From the NCBI GenBank assembly GCA_030595455.1, contig JAUVDF010000017.1:1-10485 (forward strand): DNA of 10,485 bases, given 5' to 3'. A program made the translations under genes and the position numbers. Source of the DNA: Fidelibacterota bacterium (GTDB taxonomy: Bacteria; Fidelibacterota; UBA8477; JABMPR01). How positions within the stretch are numbered: the stretch's first letter is position 1; every line of letters begins with the position of its first letter. Of this stretch, positions 1 to 7,501 are shown piece by piece. The notes under the pieces were generated by a model, which saw only the letters and a list, made by a program, of their open reading frames with translations, was not told where the DNA came from and did no database searches.

Positions 1-896
1 GTCATGGACAATACTGAAAGCGTACCGATAACCACCTGCCAATTCATATTCTCCAGAGCTGACCAGGCTTCCATATTTGGATTGCCATCGCTTGAAAGCG
101 CTATGTTGAAGAAACGGATAATAATGGCAAAACCAGCTGCTTTAGGAGCAACCGATAAGAAAGCCGTAATCGGAGCCGGGGCACCTTCATAAACATCTGG
201 TGTCCAGAAATGGAACGGTACTGCGGCAATCTTATAACCAAAGCCCACTAACACCATGATGAGAATTAATAACATTAATGCCGGTGAAGCAGCGCCAGTG
301 GCTAAAGCAGCCTGGATCTCATAAATATCTGCACTACCAGTTAAACCATACAGTAAAGAGAAACCATATAACAAGATTCCAGAGCTGAAAGCACCAAAGA
401 CCACATACTTGACAGAGGCTTCATTCGAACGCATCTGTTCCTTGAGATAGCCTGAGAGCAAATAGCTCATAATACTAACCATCTCCAGAGAAATGTAGAT
501 ACTAAGTAAATGGGTAGCAGAAGTCAGAAAATACATGCCCAACACCAGGATCAGAATCAGGATATAGTACTCTCCCACCCGACGATTCTTTAATTCGTTT
601 GAATTAAAGGACATCCACATGACCAGCATGGCTCCCACACTAACTAATATCTTAAGAAATTTCCCAAACCCGTCCACTGCCAGCATATTGGAAAATATTC
701 CAGCTGGTTCGGAGACATTCTGACCAAGCAAGGCCAGGGTTACCAGAGCCAACCCCCCTAAGGCCAGATAACCGGCGCGGATGGAAGTATCAGCTTTCTG
801 GAACAAGTCAAATATAATAACCAGTACCACCACCCCTGTAAGTATCAACTCAGGGATGAAATAGGATAGGTCTGCTACGATTTGATCAAGATTCAT
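1..896 (-). CDS. nuoN: NADH-quinone oxidoreductase subunit N (NuoN), 3' end cut by window edge
   Basis: Antiporter-like membrane subunit of complex I, one of three homologous proton-translocating subunits. Reading on the minus strand from ATG at 896 gives 298 open codons to the window edge; the family is usually about 480-500 residues, so roughly the last 190 are outside. The protein is a chain of hydrophobic helices. The ion-path residues of the family are visible: Glu138 (in IYISLEMVS), Lys163 (SVKYVVFG), Lys222 (GYKIAAVPFHFW) and Lys252 (APKAAG). Each is five positions after its E. coli NuoN counterpart (E133, K158, K217, K247). The start is supported by an AGGA element about 7 nt upstream, in the 17-nt gap after nuoM. 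Being last in the operon and lacking the long C-terminal lateral helix fits NuoN rather than NuoL or NuoM, though the C-terminus itself cannot be seen. Identification is firm; completeness is unknown. Confidence 0.95.
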   Translation of the reverse strand, partial: MNLDQIVADLSYFIPELILTGVVVLVIIFDLFQKADTSIRAGYLALGGLALVTLALLGQNVSEPAGIFSNMLAVDGFGKFLKILVSVGAMLVMWMSFNSNELKNRRVGEYYILILILVLGMYFLTSATHLLSIYISLEMVSIMSYLLSGYLKEQMRSNEASVKYVVFGAFSSGILLYGFSLLYGLTGSADIYEIQAALATGAASPALMLLILIMVLVGFGYKIAAVPFHFWTPDVYEGAPAPITAFLSVAPKAAGFAIIIRFFNIALSSDGNPNMEAWSALENMNWQVVIGTLSVLSM

Positions 897-913
897 AAAA
901 GTATCCTATTCGA

Positions 914-2422
914 TTACAGTCCAGCGACCATTCCAGCTGTCTTGACAGCTTCAACCAGGTGATTCAGAGTGCTGCTCATCAAATTCAGCATAGGTGTTGG
1001 ATAAACACCGAGGAAGAAAGTGATGATGGCCAGTGGTATCAGAGCAAAAAGTTCACGGTTATTAATGTCTTCCATTTTCTCATATTTGCTATTGAGTTCG
1101 CCCATAAATATGCGCTGATAAGCCCATAGGAAATAGGCAGCATTAAGCACGATACCCAGTGTGGCAAAAATAGTGATCCAGGTAAAGACTGGGAAAGCAC
1201 CGATAAAACATAATGCTTCTGAAATAAATCCAGAGAATCCTGGCAAGCCAAGACCGGCAAAGAACGCCAGGGCAGTTACACCAGCATAAATTGGAACCAC
1301 CTTAGCGATACCGCCAAAACCTTCGATGTCACGATGATGGGCACGATCATAAACCACACCAACCAACATAAAGAGCATGGCTGAGATTGTTCCATGATTG
1401 AACATCTGGAAGACGGCACCATTCATACCGGCAGGCGTTAGAGCTGCCATGCCTAGCAATACAAATCCCATGTGAGAAACCGAGGAATAGGCCACCATTT
1501 TCTTAAGATCCCGTTGAGCCAGGGCAGCCATCGCTCCGTAAATTATATTAATCAATCCCAGGATAGCCAATGGCAACGCAAACCAGAGGGTTGCATCTTT
1601 GAGAACCGGGAAACTGATTCTAAGAAATCCATAAGTTCCCATTTTTAGCAGAACACCAGCCAGAATTACTGATATTGCTGTCGGTGCTTCGACGTGAGCA
1701 AGCGGCAACCAGGTGTGAAATGGGAAGATCGGGACTTTGATAGCAAAACCCACAAACAGCAAAATAAATATCACCTTCCCGGCATTCATCCCCAGGAGTA
1801 GCGATTGTCCAAATTGTGCAGATTGCTCAGCTAGAATTAACATGTTAAAGGTATGTGGCTCAGAGATAAAGTATAGTGCCAACATTCCTAAAAGCAGTAG
1901 AACCGATCCAAATAGAGTATATAAGAAAAATTTAATGGCAGCGTATTCGCGCTGTGGACCACCCCAAATACCAATCAGAAAATACATGGGCAGGAGCATG
2001 ACTTCCCAGAAAATGTAAAACAGGAAGAAATCCAGTGATACAAAGACACCCATCATACCAGCATCAAGTAGTAGGAATAGTGCGAAATAGCCCTTCTGAG
2101 CCTTTTCGATGTTCCAGGAGGTAAACACTGCCAGAAAACTGAGTAAGGACGTTAAAAGGACCATTGGGGCGCTTAGACCGTCAATACCCATGAAGAACTC
2201 AATATTAAAATCAGGTATCCAGGCATAATGCTCAACCAGTTGTACATCGGGACTGGAGAAATCGAAGACCTTCAGGATCCAGATTGCTAGAATCAGTTGG
2301 ATACCCGTTATGGCAGCTGCACCCCAGCGGATGATGTCCAGTTTTTCTTTAGGGACTAATGCAATGACCACTGCCCCAAATATGGGCAGGAAGGTTACAA
2401 TGCTAAGTAGATGATTTTCCAT
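914..2422 (-). CDS. nuoM: NADH-quinone oxidoreductase subunit M (NuoM)
   Basis: Second antiporter-like proton-pumping subunit of the complex I membrane arm. It has 502 residues, about the normal length (E. coli 509), and is hydrophobic throughout, as expected for 14 transmembrane helices. Key residues of the proton half-channels are present: Glu140 (FYIFWEVMLLP), Lys164, Lys229 (GFAIKVPIFPFHTWLP), Lys260 (LLKMGTYG) and Glu402 (GFISEALCF). These line up with E. coli E144, K234, K265 and E407. The HTWLPLAHVEAPT stretch and the LPGFSGF loop are typical of NuoM. It follows nuoL after a 23-nt gap holding an AAGGAG site some 12 nt from the ATG, a slightly long spacing, and precedes nuoN by 17 nt. 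Nothing suggests truncation. It could be confused with Mrp/hydrogenase-4 antiporter paralogs on sequence alone, but position in a complete nuo set settles it. Confidence 0.98.
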   Translation of the reverse strand: MENHLLSIVTFLPIFGAVVIALVPKEKLDIIRWGAAAITGIQLILAIWILKVFDFSSPDVQLVEHYAWIPDFNIEFFMGIDGLSAPMVLLTSLLSFLAVFTSWNIEKAQKGYFALFLLLDAGMMGVFVSLDFFLFYIFWEVMLLPMYFLIGIWGGPQREYAAIKFFLYTLFGSVLLLLGMLALYFISEPHTFNMLILAEQSAQFGQSLLLGMNAGKVIFILLFVGFAIKVPIFPFHTWLPLAHVEAPTAISVILAGVLLKMGTYGFLRISFPVLKDATLWFALPLAILGLINIIYGAMAALAQRDLKKMVAYSSVSHMGFVLLGMAALTPAGMNGAVFQMFNHGTISAMLFMLVGVVYDRAHHRDIEGFGGIAKVVPIYAGVTALAFFAGLGLPGFSGFISEALCFIGAFPVFTWITIFATLGIVLNAAYFLWAYQRIFMGELNSKYEKMEDINNRELFALIPLAIITFFLGVYPTPMLNLMSSTLNHLVEAVKTAGMVAGL

Positions 2423-2445
2423 AATGCTATTCGACTCCTTCAGTC

Positions 2446-4548
2446 CTAGAATACGTTGACGACAAACAGCAGGGCTGCGCCGATCAGTACAAAAATTAGA
2501 TAATTTTGAATTTTACCGGTTTGGATGAATTTTAAGGTCCAGCCTAGCCATTGAAAGATGATGCCTGAAAAATTTACGGCCCCATCGACGATAAGATCAT
2601 CAGCCAGACCAACTGCCTTGGAGGTTCGTTTGGTATTGCGGCCCCAGCCATTGATCAGATAATGATCATAAAATTCCAGATCAAAGCGACCAAGAGCATC
2701 ACAACCCTTCAGGAATGGTCTGATGATACCATTGATATAAAACTCGTCCATGTACCATTTATTAAATGATCCACGATAGAGAGCACCCAATTTAGTGGCC
2801 AGCTTTTCCGCAGAGATTTTATTCAACAAGTAAACCAGTACTGCTAATAAAATACCCAGGCCAGCTACAAGGATTGAGGTAATCATAGCAGGGACGTGAG
2901 CCTCATGCAAGCTGTGCTCAAAGTGCTCAAGCTCAAATGCCGGACCCGTGGTAACTGCACTTTCCGGTGCCTGGACCACATGTGTGAACCAGCCATGATC
3001 TGAGATAGGATTCACAGATGGTAGCGTAAACACAAAGAACATTGATAGAATTGCCAGGACCATGAGTGGCACAGTCATCACTTTGGGTGATTCCTGAATA
3101 TGTTTGAATACCTGAGGTTTTTTAGCTTCACCATAAAAGGTCATAAAGATTAAACGAAACATATAAAATGCCGTAATAGCAGCAGCACCAAAACCGAACA
3201 CTGGTAAGATCCAGGCCATATGTAGGTTAGCTAACCAACCTTCATTTACGTTAGCGGCATAAGCCCAGGTACCAGCCAGAATAGCATCTTTACTCAGAAA
3301 ACCTGAGAAGAGTGGAATTCCCGAAATAGCAGCAGTGGTGACCATAAATACGCCAAAAGTGATGGGCATCTTGGTTCTCAGACCACCCATATTGCGCATA
3401 TCCTGAGGATCTGTATCATGGTCTTTCAACTTATGCAGACTGTGATGCATGGCATGGATCACTGAACCAGAAGCTAGAAAGAGCGCGCCTTTAAACATGG
3501 CATGAGTCACCAAATGAAAGAAGCCGGCGACATAGGCGCCCGTTCCCAGAGCCATAATCATATATCCAAGTTGACTTACGGTAGAGTATGCTAAAACCTT
3601 TTTAATATCATTTTGGGTAATCGCAATCGTGGCGGCATAGATCGCAGTAAAACCACCGATAAAGGCAATCGTGGCCATTGCGTCAGCCGTCAGGAATGGG
3701 AACAAGCGAACTGTGAGATAAACACCAGCCGCGACCATTGTAGCTGCATGGATTAAGGCCGAAACAGGTGTGGGACCTTCCATAGCATCCGGTAGCCAAA
3801 CATGCAGTGGGAATTGGGCTGATTTTCCAACAGCCCCCATAAATACCAATATACCCGCAATGGTTAGCAGCGTATGCGGATCAATTCCACCAAAGAGCAT
3901 CCCGGCATTGGCTGCCCAGACACCATCATGAATGCGTTCCGCAATCAGTTGAAAATTAAAGGTTCCCAGGACAGTAGCGATTATCAGCATACCGGTGAAC
4001 ATTCCAATATCACCAATCCGGTTTGTGATGAAGGCTTTTTTTCCAGCATCAGCTGCAGAATCTTTTTCCCACCAGTGTCCAATTAAGAGATAGGAAGAAA
4101 GCCCTACCAGCTCCCAGAAGATATAGATCATGAACAGACTGTTGGCTAAGACAATACCATTCATTGAGAAGGTGAATATCCCTAGAAAACCAAAGTATCT
4201 GGAGTAGCGAACATCACCAGCCATGTAGGCAGTTGAGTAAAGGTGAACCAGGGCCGAAATAATGGCGACCACATTAAGCATGATTATGGTAATATTGTCA
4301 ATGTAGATACCCAGATCAATCTTGAATAGCCCCAGGTCTAACCAACTTTGGTGTACCTCGATACTAAAATTGGGATCATTCTTGGATAGCATCATGGCCA
4401 GCATGGCCAGCGACATGATTAAGGTAATAAACTGAATACCAACGGATACCCATTCCCCTTTTTTGTCCTCAAAACGTCTGCCAAAGAAGATCTGCAGTAC
4501 GAATGAGAGTAATGGCAGGAACAGAATAAATAGTGCTAGTTTAATCAT
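2446..4548 (-). CDS. nuoL: NADH-quinone oxidoreductase subunit L (NuoL)
   Basis: Distal antiporter-like subunit of complex I, at the tip of the membrane arm. It has 700 residues, longer than E. coli NuoL (613). Conserved ion-path residues are seen: Glu146 (IFWELVGLSSY), Lys242 (GKSAQFPLHVWLPDAMEGPTP), His267, Lys353 (HAMFKGALFLASG), and Lys420/Asp421 (GFLSKDAIL). The C-terminal part carries the NuoL-specific extension: helices around 555-576, an amphipathic stretch about 577-670 that fits the lateral helix running along the membrane arm, then a final hydrophobic helix 681-700. Much of the extra length is in the 475-555 region, including a His/Glu-rich loop (about 538-551, FELEHFEHSLHEAH) just before a transmembrane helix. 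The gene starts 11 nt after nuoK with an AGGTG-like site. Assignment to L rather than M or N rests on the C-terminal extension, the length and the gene order. Confidence 0.98.
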   Translation of the reverse strand: MIKLALFILFLPLLSFVLQIFFGRRFEDKKGEWVSVGIQFITLIMSLAMLAMMLSKNDPNFSIEVHQSWLDLGLFKIDLGIYIDNITIIMLNVVAIISALVHLYSTAYMAGDVRYSRYFGFLGIFTFSMNGIVLANSLFMIYIFWELVGLSSYLLIGHWWEKDSAADAGKKAFITNRIGDIGMFTGMLIIATVLGTFNFQLIAERIHDGVWAANAGMLFGGIDPHTLLTIAGILVFMGAVGKSAQFPLHVWLPDAMEGPTPVSALIHAATMVAAGVYLTVRLFPFLTADAMATIAFIGGFTAIYAATIAITQNDIKKVLAYSTVSQLGYMIMALGTGAYVAGFFHLVTHAMFKGALFLASGSVIHAMHHSLHKLKDHDTDPQDMRNMGGLRTKMPITFGVFMVTTAAISGIPLFSGFLSKDAILAGTWAYAANVNEGWLANLHMAWILPVFGFGAAAITAFYMFRLIFMTFYGEAKKPQVFKHIQESPKVMTVPLMVLAILSMFFVFTLPSVNPISDHGWFTHVVQAPESAVTTGPAFELEHFEHSLHEAHVPAMITSILVAGLGILLAVLVYLLNKISAEKLATKLGALYRGSFNKWYMDEFYINGIIRPFLKGCDALGRFDLEFYDHYLINGWGRNTKRTSKAVGLADDLIVDGAVNFSGIIFQWLGWTLKFIQTGKIQNYLIFVLIGAALLFVVNVF

Positions 4549-4559
4549 AAGAGCTGCAC

Positions 4560-4865
4560 CTACTGTTTCAGTGCGTTGGCTTCATCAACATTGATGTGCC
4601 CGCGATCGTTATAGAGGTTCAATACAATTGCCAATGCTACAGCAGCTTCAGCAGCAGCCAGCATGATGATAAATACAGAAATAAGGTGGCCATCCAAATT
4701 GTGGGTTACAAACTTTGAGAATGCTACAAAGTTAATATTTGCCGCATTCAAGATGAGTTCAACACCCATGAGAATGGCAACTGCATTTCGGCGGGTCACA
4801 ACCGTATAGAGACCTAGACTGAACAGGATGGCACTTAATACGAGATATGAGCTGAGATGATCCAT
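4560..4865 (-). CDS. nuoK: NADH-quinone oxidoreductase subunit K (NuoK)
   Basis: Small three-helix membrane subunit (Mrp MnhC-like) linking the quinone end of complex I with the antiporter-like subunits. At 101 residues it is the usual length. Two membrane-embedded glutamates essential for proton coupling in the family are present: Glu36 (MGVELILNAANINFVAF) and Glu73 (AAAEAAVALAIVL), matching E. coli E36 and E72. It starts one base after the nuoJ stop codon, with an AAGGAG site at 4873-4878 inside the end of nuoJ, seven bases from the ATG. This spacing suggests translational coupling with nuoJ. Nothing unusual was seen. Confidence 0.98.
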   Translation of the reverse strand: MDHLSSYLVLSAILFSLGLYTVVTRRNAVAILMGVELILNAANINFVAFSKFVTHNLDGHLISVFIIMLAAAEAAVALAIVLNLYNDRGHINVDEANALKQ

Positions 4866-4866
4866 C

Positions 4867-5358
4867 TTATAGCTCCTTTCTCGCCAGTGTTGCTGCGCCT
4901 ATCAAAGCGCCAAGTAGCAAGACTGATGCTATTTCGAATAGGATTAGATAGTCGGTAAATAAAAGCCTACCGATTCCCTCAACAGTTTCACTAAAGGCCA
5001 TTGGGGTAATCGAGCCAACCCAGTCATGGGGTAGCACTGAAGTCAGAATGATAGTCAAGACTCCCAGGACGACAAGCAGACCCAGCCCTTTTTGAACCGA
5101 ACTTTGCGATATCTGGGCAGTACTGATCTGATTGGTTAACATGATGCCAAAGACTAAGAGCACCAGGATACCACCAACATAGACCACAATCTGCGTGACT
5201 GCTAAAAAGTCAGCATTAAGAAAAATATAGATTCCAGCCACCCCTAAAAAGGTACCCATGAGGGCAAACACTGAATGAATCAGGTTATTTCCAAATGCAA
5301 CCAGAGCTGCCGATGCGACAACCAGCGCCCAGATCATCCAGAAAATAAAATCAGCCAT
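4867..5358 (-). CDS. nuoJ: NADH-quinone oxidoreductase subunit J (NuoJ)
   Basis: Five-helix membrane subunit of complex I, near the quinone-binding end. The third helix (FLAVTQIVVYVGGILVLLVF, about 51-70) carries the conserved Tyr60 and Gly pair associated with the pi-bulge of this helix. A conserved Glu lies in the last helix (LFEIASVLLLGALIGA). With the start used here it has 163 residues, close to the family norm. The frame stays open upstream to another ATG at 5394, which would add 12 residues rich in Arg (MNQRIRQRRRVR). I reject that start because the ATG at 5358 has a good AAGGAG seven bases upstream and begins with a hydrophobic NuoJ-like N-terminus. The chosen start overlaps the last eight bases of nuoI. 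Confidence 0.96.
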   Translation of the reverse strand: MADFIFWMIWALVVASAALVAFGNNLIHSVFALMGTFLGVAGIYIFLNADFLAVTQIVVYVGGILVLLVFGIMLTNQISTAQISQSSVQKGLGLLVVLGVLTIILTSVLPHDWVGSITPMAFSETVEGIGRLLFTDYLILFEIASVLLLGALIGAATLARKEL

Positions 5359-6244
5359 TCTCACTCTCCTTCGCTGTCGAATCCTCTGATTCATCAGGTT
5401 TCTCAGTAACTACATCAGGTTGAGCAGGTTCTGTTTCAGTCTCAGCGCTGCTTTTCTCATGAAAAGTTACATTTATAGGGTTGGTTGCTTCCTCAGGAGC
5501 AGGTGAAACTTCCTGACTCGGTTTAATTACTTCTGCTTCAGTCTCAGCTCGTGCTGTTTCTTCAGAGACTTCAGGAGTTGCAGCCTTTTCAGTAGCGGCT
5601 TGTTCTGAAGCAGCTTTTTCAGCTGCGGCCTTTTCAGCGGCAGCTTTTTTGGCAGCCATGAGAGCAGCTTTAGCCTTTTTAGCTTCATCTGCTTCAGCTT
5701 TACGCCTGTTGCGCTCTTCCTCAGAAACTTTTGAGAACTGATAAATTAGCAGGTCCTTGTCTCGCCAGCGTTGCTCTGGAGTCACATCTGTTTTCAAATT
5801 ATCATTGCTGATAAATTGATAATCAGGGGTCATGGTAATACAGTCTTCTGGACAAGGGTGTGTACACAAATCACAAAACATGCACTCGCTCATATCTATG
5901 ATGAAATTCGCCACCAATAACTTGACCTGAGTACCATTGCTGGTAATCTGCAAATTATCTTCGGGTGTCCCCTTATAGGCATCTATATGAATGCAGTTTA
6001 CAGGGCAAGCTCGTTCACAAGCCTTACAGCCAATACAATCATTCATATCCACGGTTAGCTTTGAACGGATAGTATTGTAGGCGTCAAGCTCTCCGACACC
6101 AATATTTCGGGAGGGAACTGGCCAGACTTCATCAGGATACTGCAGGGTGACATGTTCTCGAGGGCGCACAAAGTAACCCATCGTTACTTTCATGCCCTCA
6201 ATCAGGGTCCCCACAGCATTGGTAATATTACTAATATAGCTCAT
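5351..6244 (-). CDS. nuoI: NADH-quinone oxidoreductase subunit I (NuoI) with long low-complexity C-terminal tail
   Basis: Peripheral-arm ferredoxin-like subunit of complex I that carries two 4Fe-4S clusters (N6a and N6b) and passes electrons towards N2 in NuoB. The two cluster motifs are intact: Cys70, 73, 76, 80 (CIGCKACERACP) and Cys121, 124, 127, 131 (CMFCDLCTHPCP); by family rule the fourth Cys of each motif ligates the other cluster. The N-terminal 30 residues fit the membrane-associated helix of NuoI. The conserved fold ends near residue 170, about the length of a normal NuoI (E. coli 180). It is followed by about 126 extra residues: a charged Lys/Glu/Arg helix (172-195), an Ala-rich section with pentapeptide repeats (200-224), and an acidic Glu/Pro/Ser/Thr section to 297. 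The gene follows nuoH after nine bases with an AGGA site overlapping the nuoH stop, and overlaps nuoJ by eight. The core assignment is firm; the role of the tail is unknown. Confidence 0.97.
   Translation of the reverse strand: MSYISNITNAVGTLIEGMKVTMGYFVRPREHVTLQYPDEVWPVPSRNIGVGELDAYNTIRSKLTVDMNDCIGCKACERACPVNCIHIDAYKGTPEDNLQITSNGTQVKLLVANFIIDMSECMFCDLCTHPCPEDCITMTPDYQFISNDNLKTDVTPEQRWRDKDLLIYQFSKVSEEERNRRKAEADEAKKAKAALMAAKKAAAEKAAAEKAASEQAATEKAATPEVSEETARAETEAEVIKPSQEVSPAPEEATNPINVTFHEKSSAETETEPAQPDVVTEKPDESEDSTAKESENG
5366..5371 (-). promoter_or_regulatory. Ribosome binding site deciding the nuoJ start
   Basis: AAGGAG on the minus strand, seven bases before the ATG at 5358. It lies inside the last codons of nuoI, where it encodes Lys-Glu. 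It favours this start over the in-frame ATG at 5394 and makes initiation of nuoJ depend on the end of nuoI. Confidence 0.75.
5573..5647 (-). repeat. Five tandem 15-bp units in nuoI encoding Ala-rich pentapeptides
   Basis: Residues 200-224 of NuoI read as five consecutive pentapeptides: KAAAE, KAAAE, KAASE, QAATE, KAATP. At the DNA level the units are degenerate, using different synonymous codons for Ala, Glu and Lys, so the peptide pattern is better kept than the nucleotide repeat. The composition favours alpha helix, with Lys and Glu spaced for i to i+4 salt bridges. Confidence 0.8.
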
Positions 6245-6253
6245 GTGTCTATC

Positions 6254-7501
6254 CTAAAATTGGATTTCGCCAGTTAACCACATCCAGACTGCGACGCCCA
6301 TGAGATTCATGATGGATATGGGGAGAATTACTTTCCAGCTTACATACATAAGTTGATCAACACGTAAACGTGGGAAGGTCCAGCGGAACCACATTAACAA
6401 GAAGATGATCGTTGCGGCTTTCATTATCATCCAAAACAAACCTGGGGAAGCTAACCAGATGGCAAACCCAGGGAATAACCAGGCAGACAGTGTCAGAGCC
6501 AGGCTCAAGCCAAGTGGATAAATGGATAGACGGCCAACTTTGGTTTTTACAAAGGCTGTCCACATACCTGCTGTAAGGGTCATGATAGCCAAAGCCACCT
6601 GGGCACCCTGGTAGTCAGCAAATGGACTCTGCCATCCCCCGAGGAAAACAATAGCGACTAGAAAAGCCACCAGCGTTGCGTTGGCATATTCTGATAAAAA
6701 GAATAATGCCCAGCGTAAGCCTGAATATTCTGTCATAAAACCAGCAACCAATTCTGATTCCGATTCTGGAATATCAAAAGGGGTTCGGTTAATCTCGGCA
6801 GTGGCACCAATCAGATAAATAAACGCAGCCAGGAACAGAAAAGGGCTATGAAAGATAAACCAGTTTGGTAATGGAATTGGAATCCAGTGGAACAGATTTC
6901 CAACACCGGCTTGAGCTTGCACAATGGTCTGTAGATTTAGACTACCAACCACGGCTACAACAGAAATAAGCGTTATCCCAACCGGGATTTCATAAGAAAT
7001 AATTTGGGCAGCTGAACGCATAGCGCCATATAGTGACCATTTATTATTTGAAGCCCAGCCAGCCATGACGATACCAAGGACGACAATAGAGGAAATGGAC
7101 ACGACATAAAAGAGTCCAATGTTCATATTAGCAGCCAGTAAGGTTTCTGAGAACGGGATAGCAGCAAAAGTAACCACAGATGCTATCAGGATCGTCCAGG
7201 GACCAATAATAAAGAGCACCTTATCTGCCATTCTGGGAATGATATCTTCCTTTTGCAGTAATTTTAAGGCATCGGCCACAGTTTGCAGCATACCAAACTT
7301 ACCCACACGCATGGGGCCCAGTCGAACCTGCATAAAAGCCGAAACTTTTCTTTCTATGTAGACCAGTACGATGGCGTTGACGGCCACAAAAACAAAGATA
7401 AGTGCCGACACAACAAAAAGAGATAGTCCCCAAGAGATGGAGTATCCCAGACCTGATAAAATGTCAAAAGACAATATCCAGTTTGCAAGTGATTGTATCA
7501 T
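6254..7501 (-). CDS. nuoH: NADH-quinone oxidoreductase subunit H (NuoH) with C-terminal insertion
   Basis: Membrane subunit that, with NuoB and NuoD, forms the quinone chamber of complex I and the start of its ion path. Family signatures are clear: VYIERKVSAFMQVRLGPMRVG (about 47-67), the loop AEINRTPFDIPESESELVAG (235-254) followed by TEYSGLRWALFFLSEY, and the C-terminal PRLRVDQLMYVSWKVILP (377-394). It has 415 residues against 325 in E. coli. Much of the excess, about 55 residues, sits between FLGGW (286-290) and PGLFWMIMKA (353-362). In E. coli these two elements are only about ten residues apart. The extra stretch contains two hydrophobic runs (about 302-317 and 330-350) separated by a basic KTKVGR loop. 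The gene starts by a one-base overlap (TAATG) with the nuoD stop, behind a GGGGAG site. This junction is where nuoE, F and G would lie in 14-gene operons. Confidence 0.97.
   Translation of the reverse strand: MIQSLANWILSFDILSGLGYSISWGLSLFVVSALIFVFVAVNAIVLVYIERKVSAFMQVRLGPMRVGKFGMLQTVADALKLLQKEDIIPRMADKVLFIIGPWTILIASVVTFAAIPFSETLLAANMNIGLFYVVSISSIVVLGIVMAGWASNNKWSLYGAMRSAAQIISYEIPVGITLISVVAVVGSLNLQTIVQAQAGVGNLFHWIPIPLPNWFIFHSPFLFLAAFIYLIGATAEINRTPFDIPESESELVAGFMTEYSGLRWALFFLSEYANATLVAFLVAIVFLGGWQSPFADYQGAQVALAIMTLTAGMWTAFVKTKVGRLSIYPLGLSLALTLSAWLFPGFAIWLASPGLFWMIMKAATIIFLLMWFRWTFPRLRVDQLMYVSWKVILPISIMNLMGVAVWMWLTGEIQF

Noticed and set aside
4..192. 62-residue plus-strand open frame
   Set aside because: It is antisense to nuoN, whose frame is open through the whole region with conserved proton-path residues; the plus-strand product has no recognisable features.
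1039..1260. 73-residue minus-strand open frame inside nuoM
   Set aside because: It lies in another frame within nuoM, whose translation shows conserved family motifs throughout, so it is a shadow frame.
5359..5394. Upstream ATG giving nuoJ a 12-residue Arg-rich N-terminal extension
   Set aside because: The ATG at 5358 has a strong AAGGAG at the right distance and a typical NuoJ N-terminus; the extension is polar and basic before a membrane helix and unlike the family.
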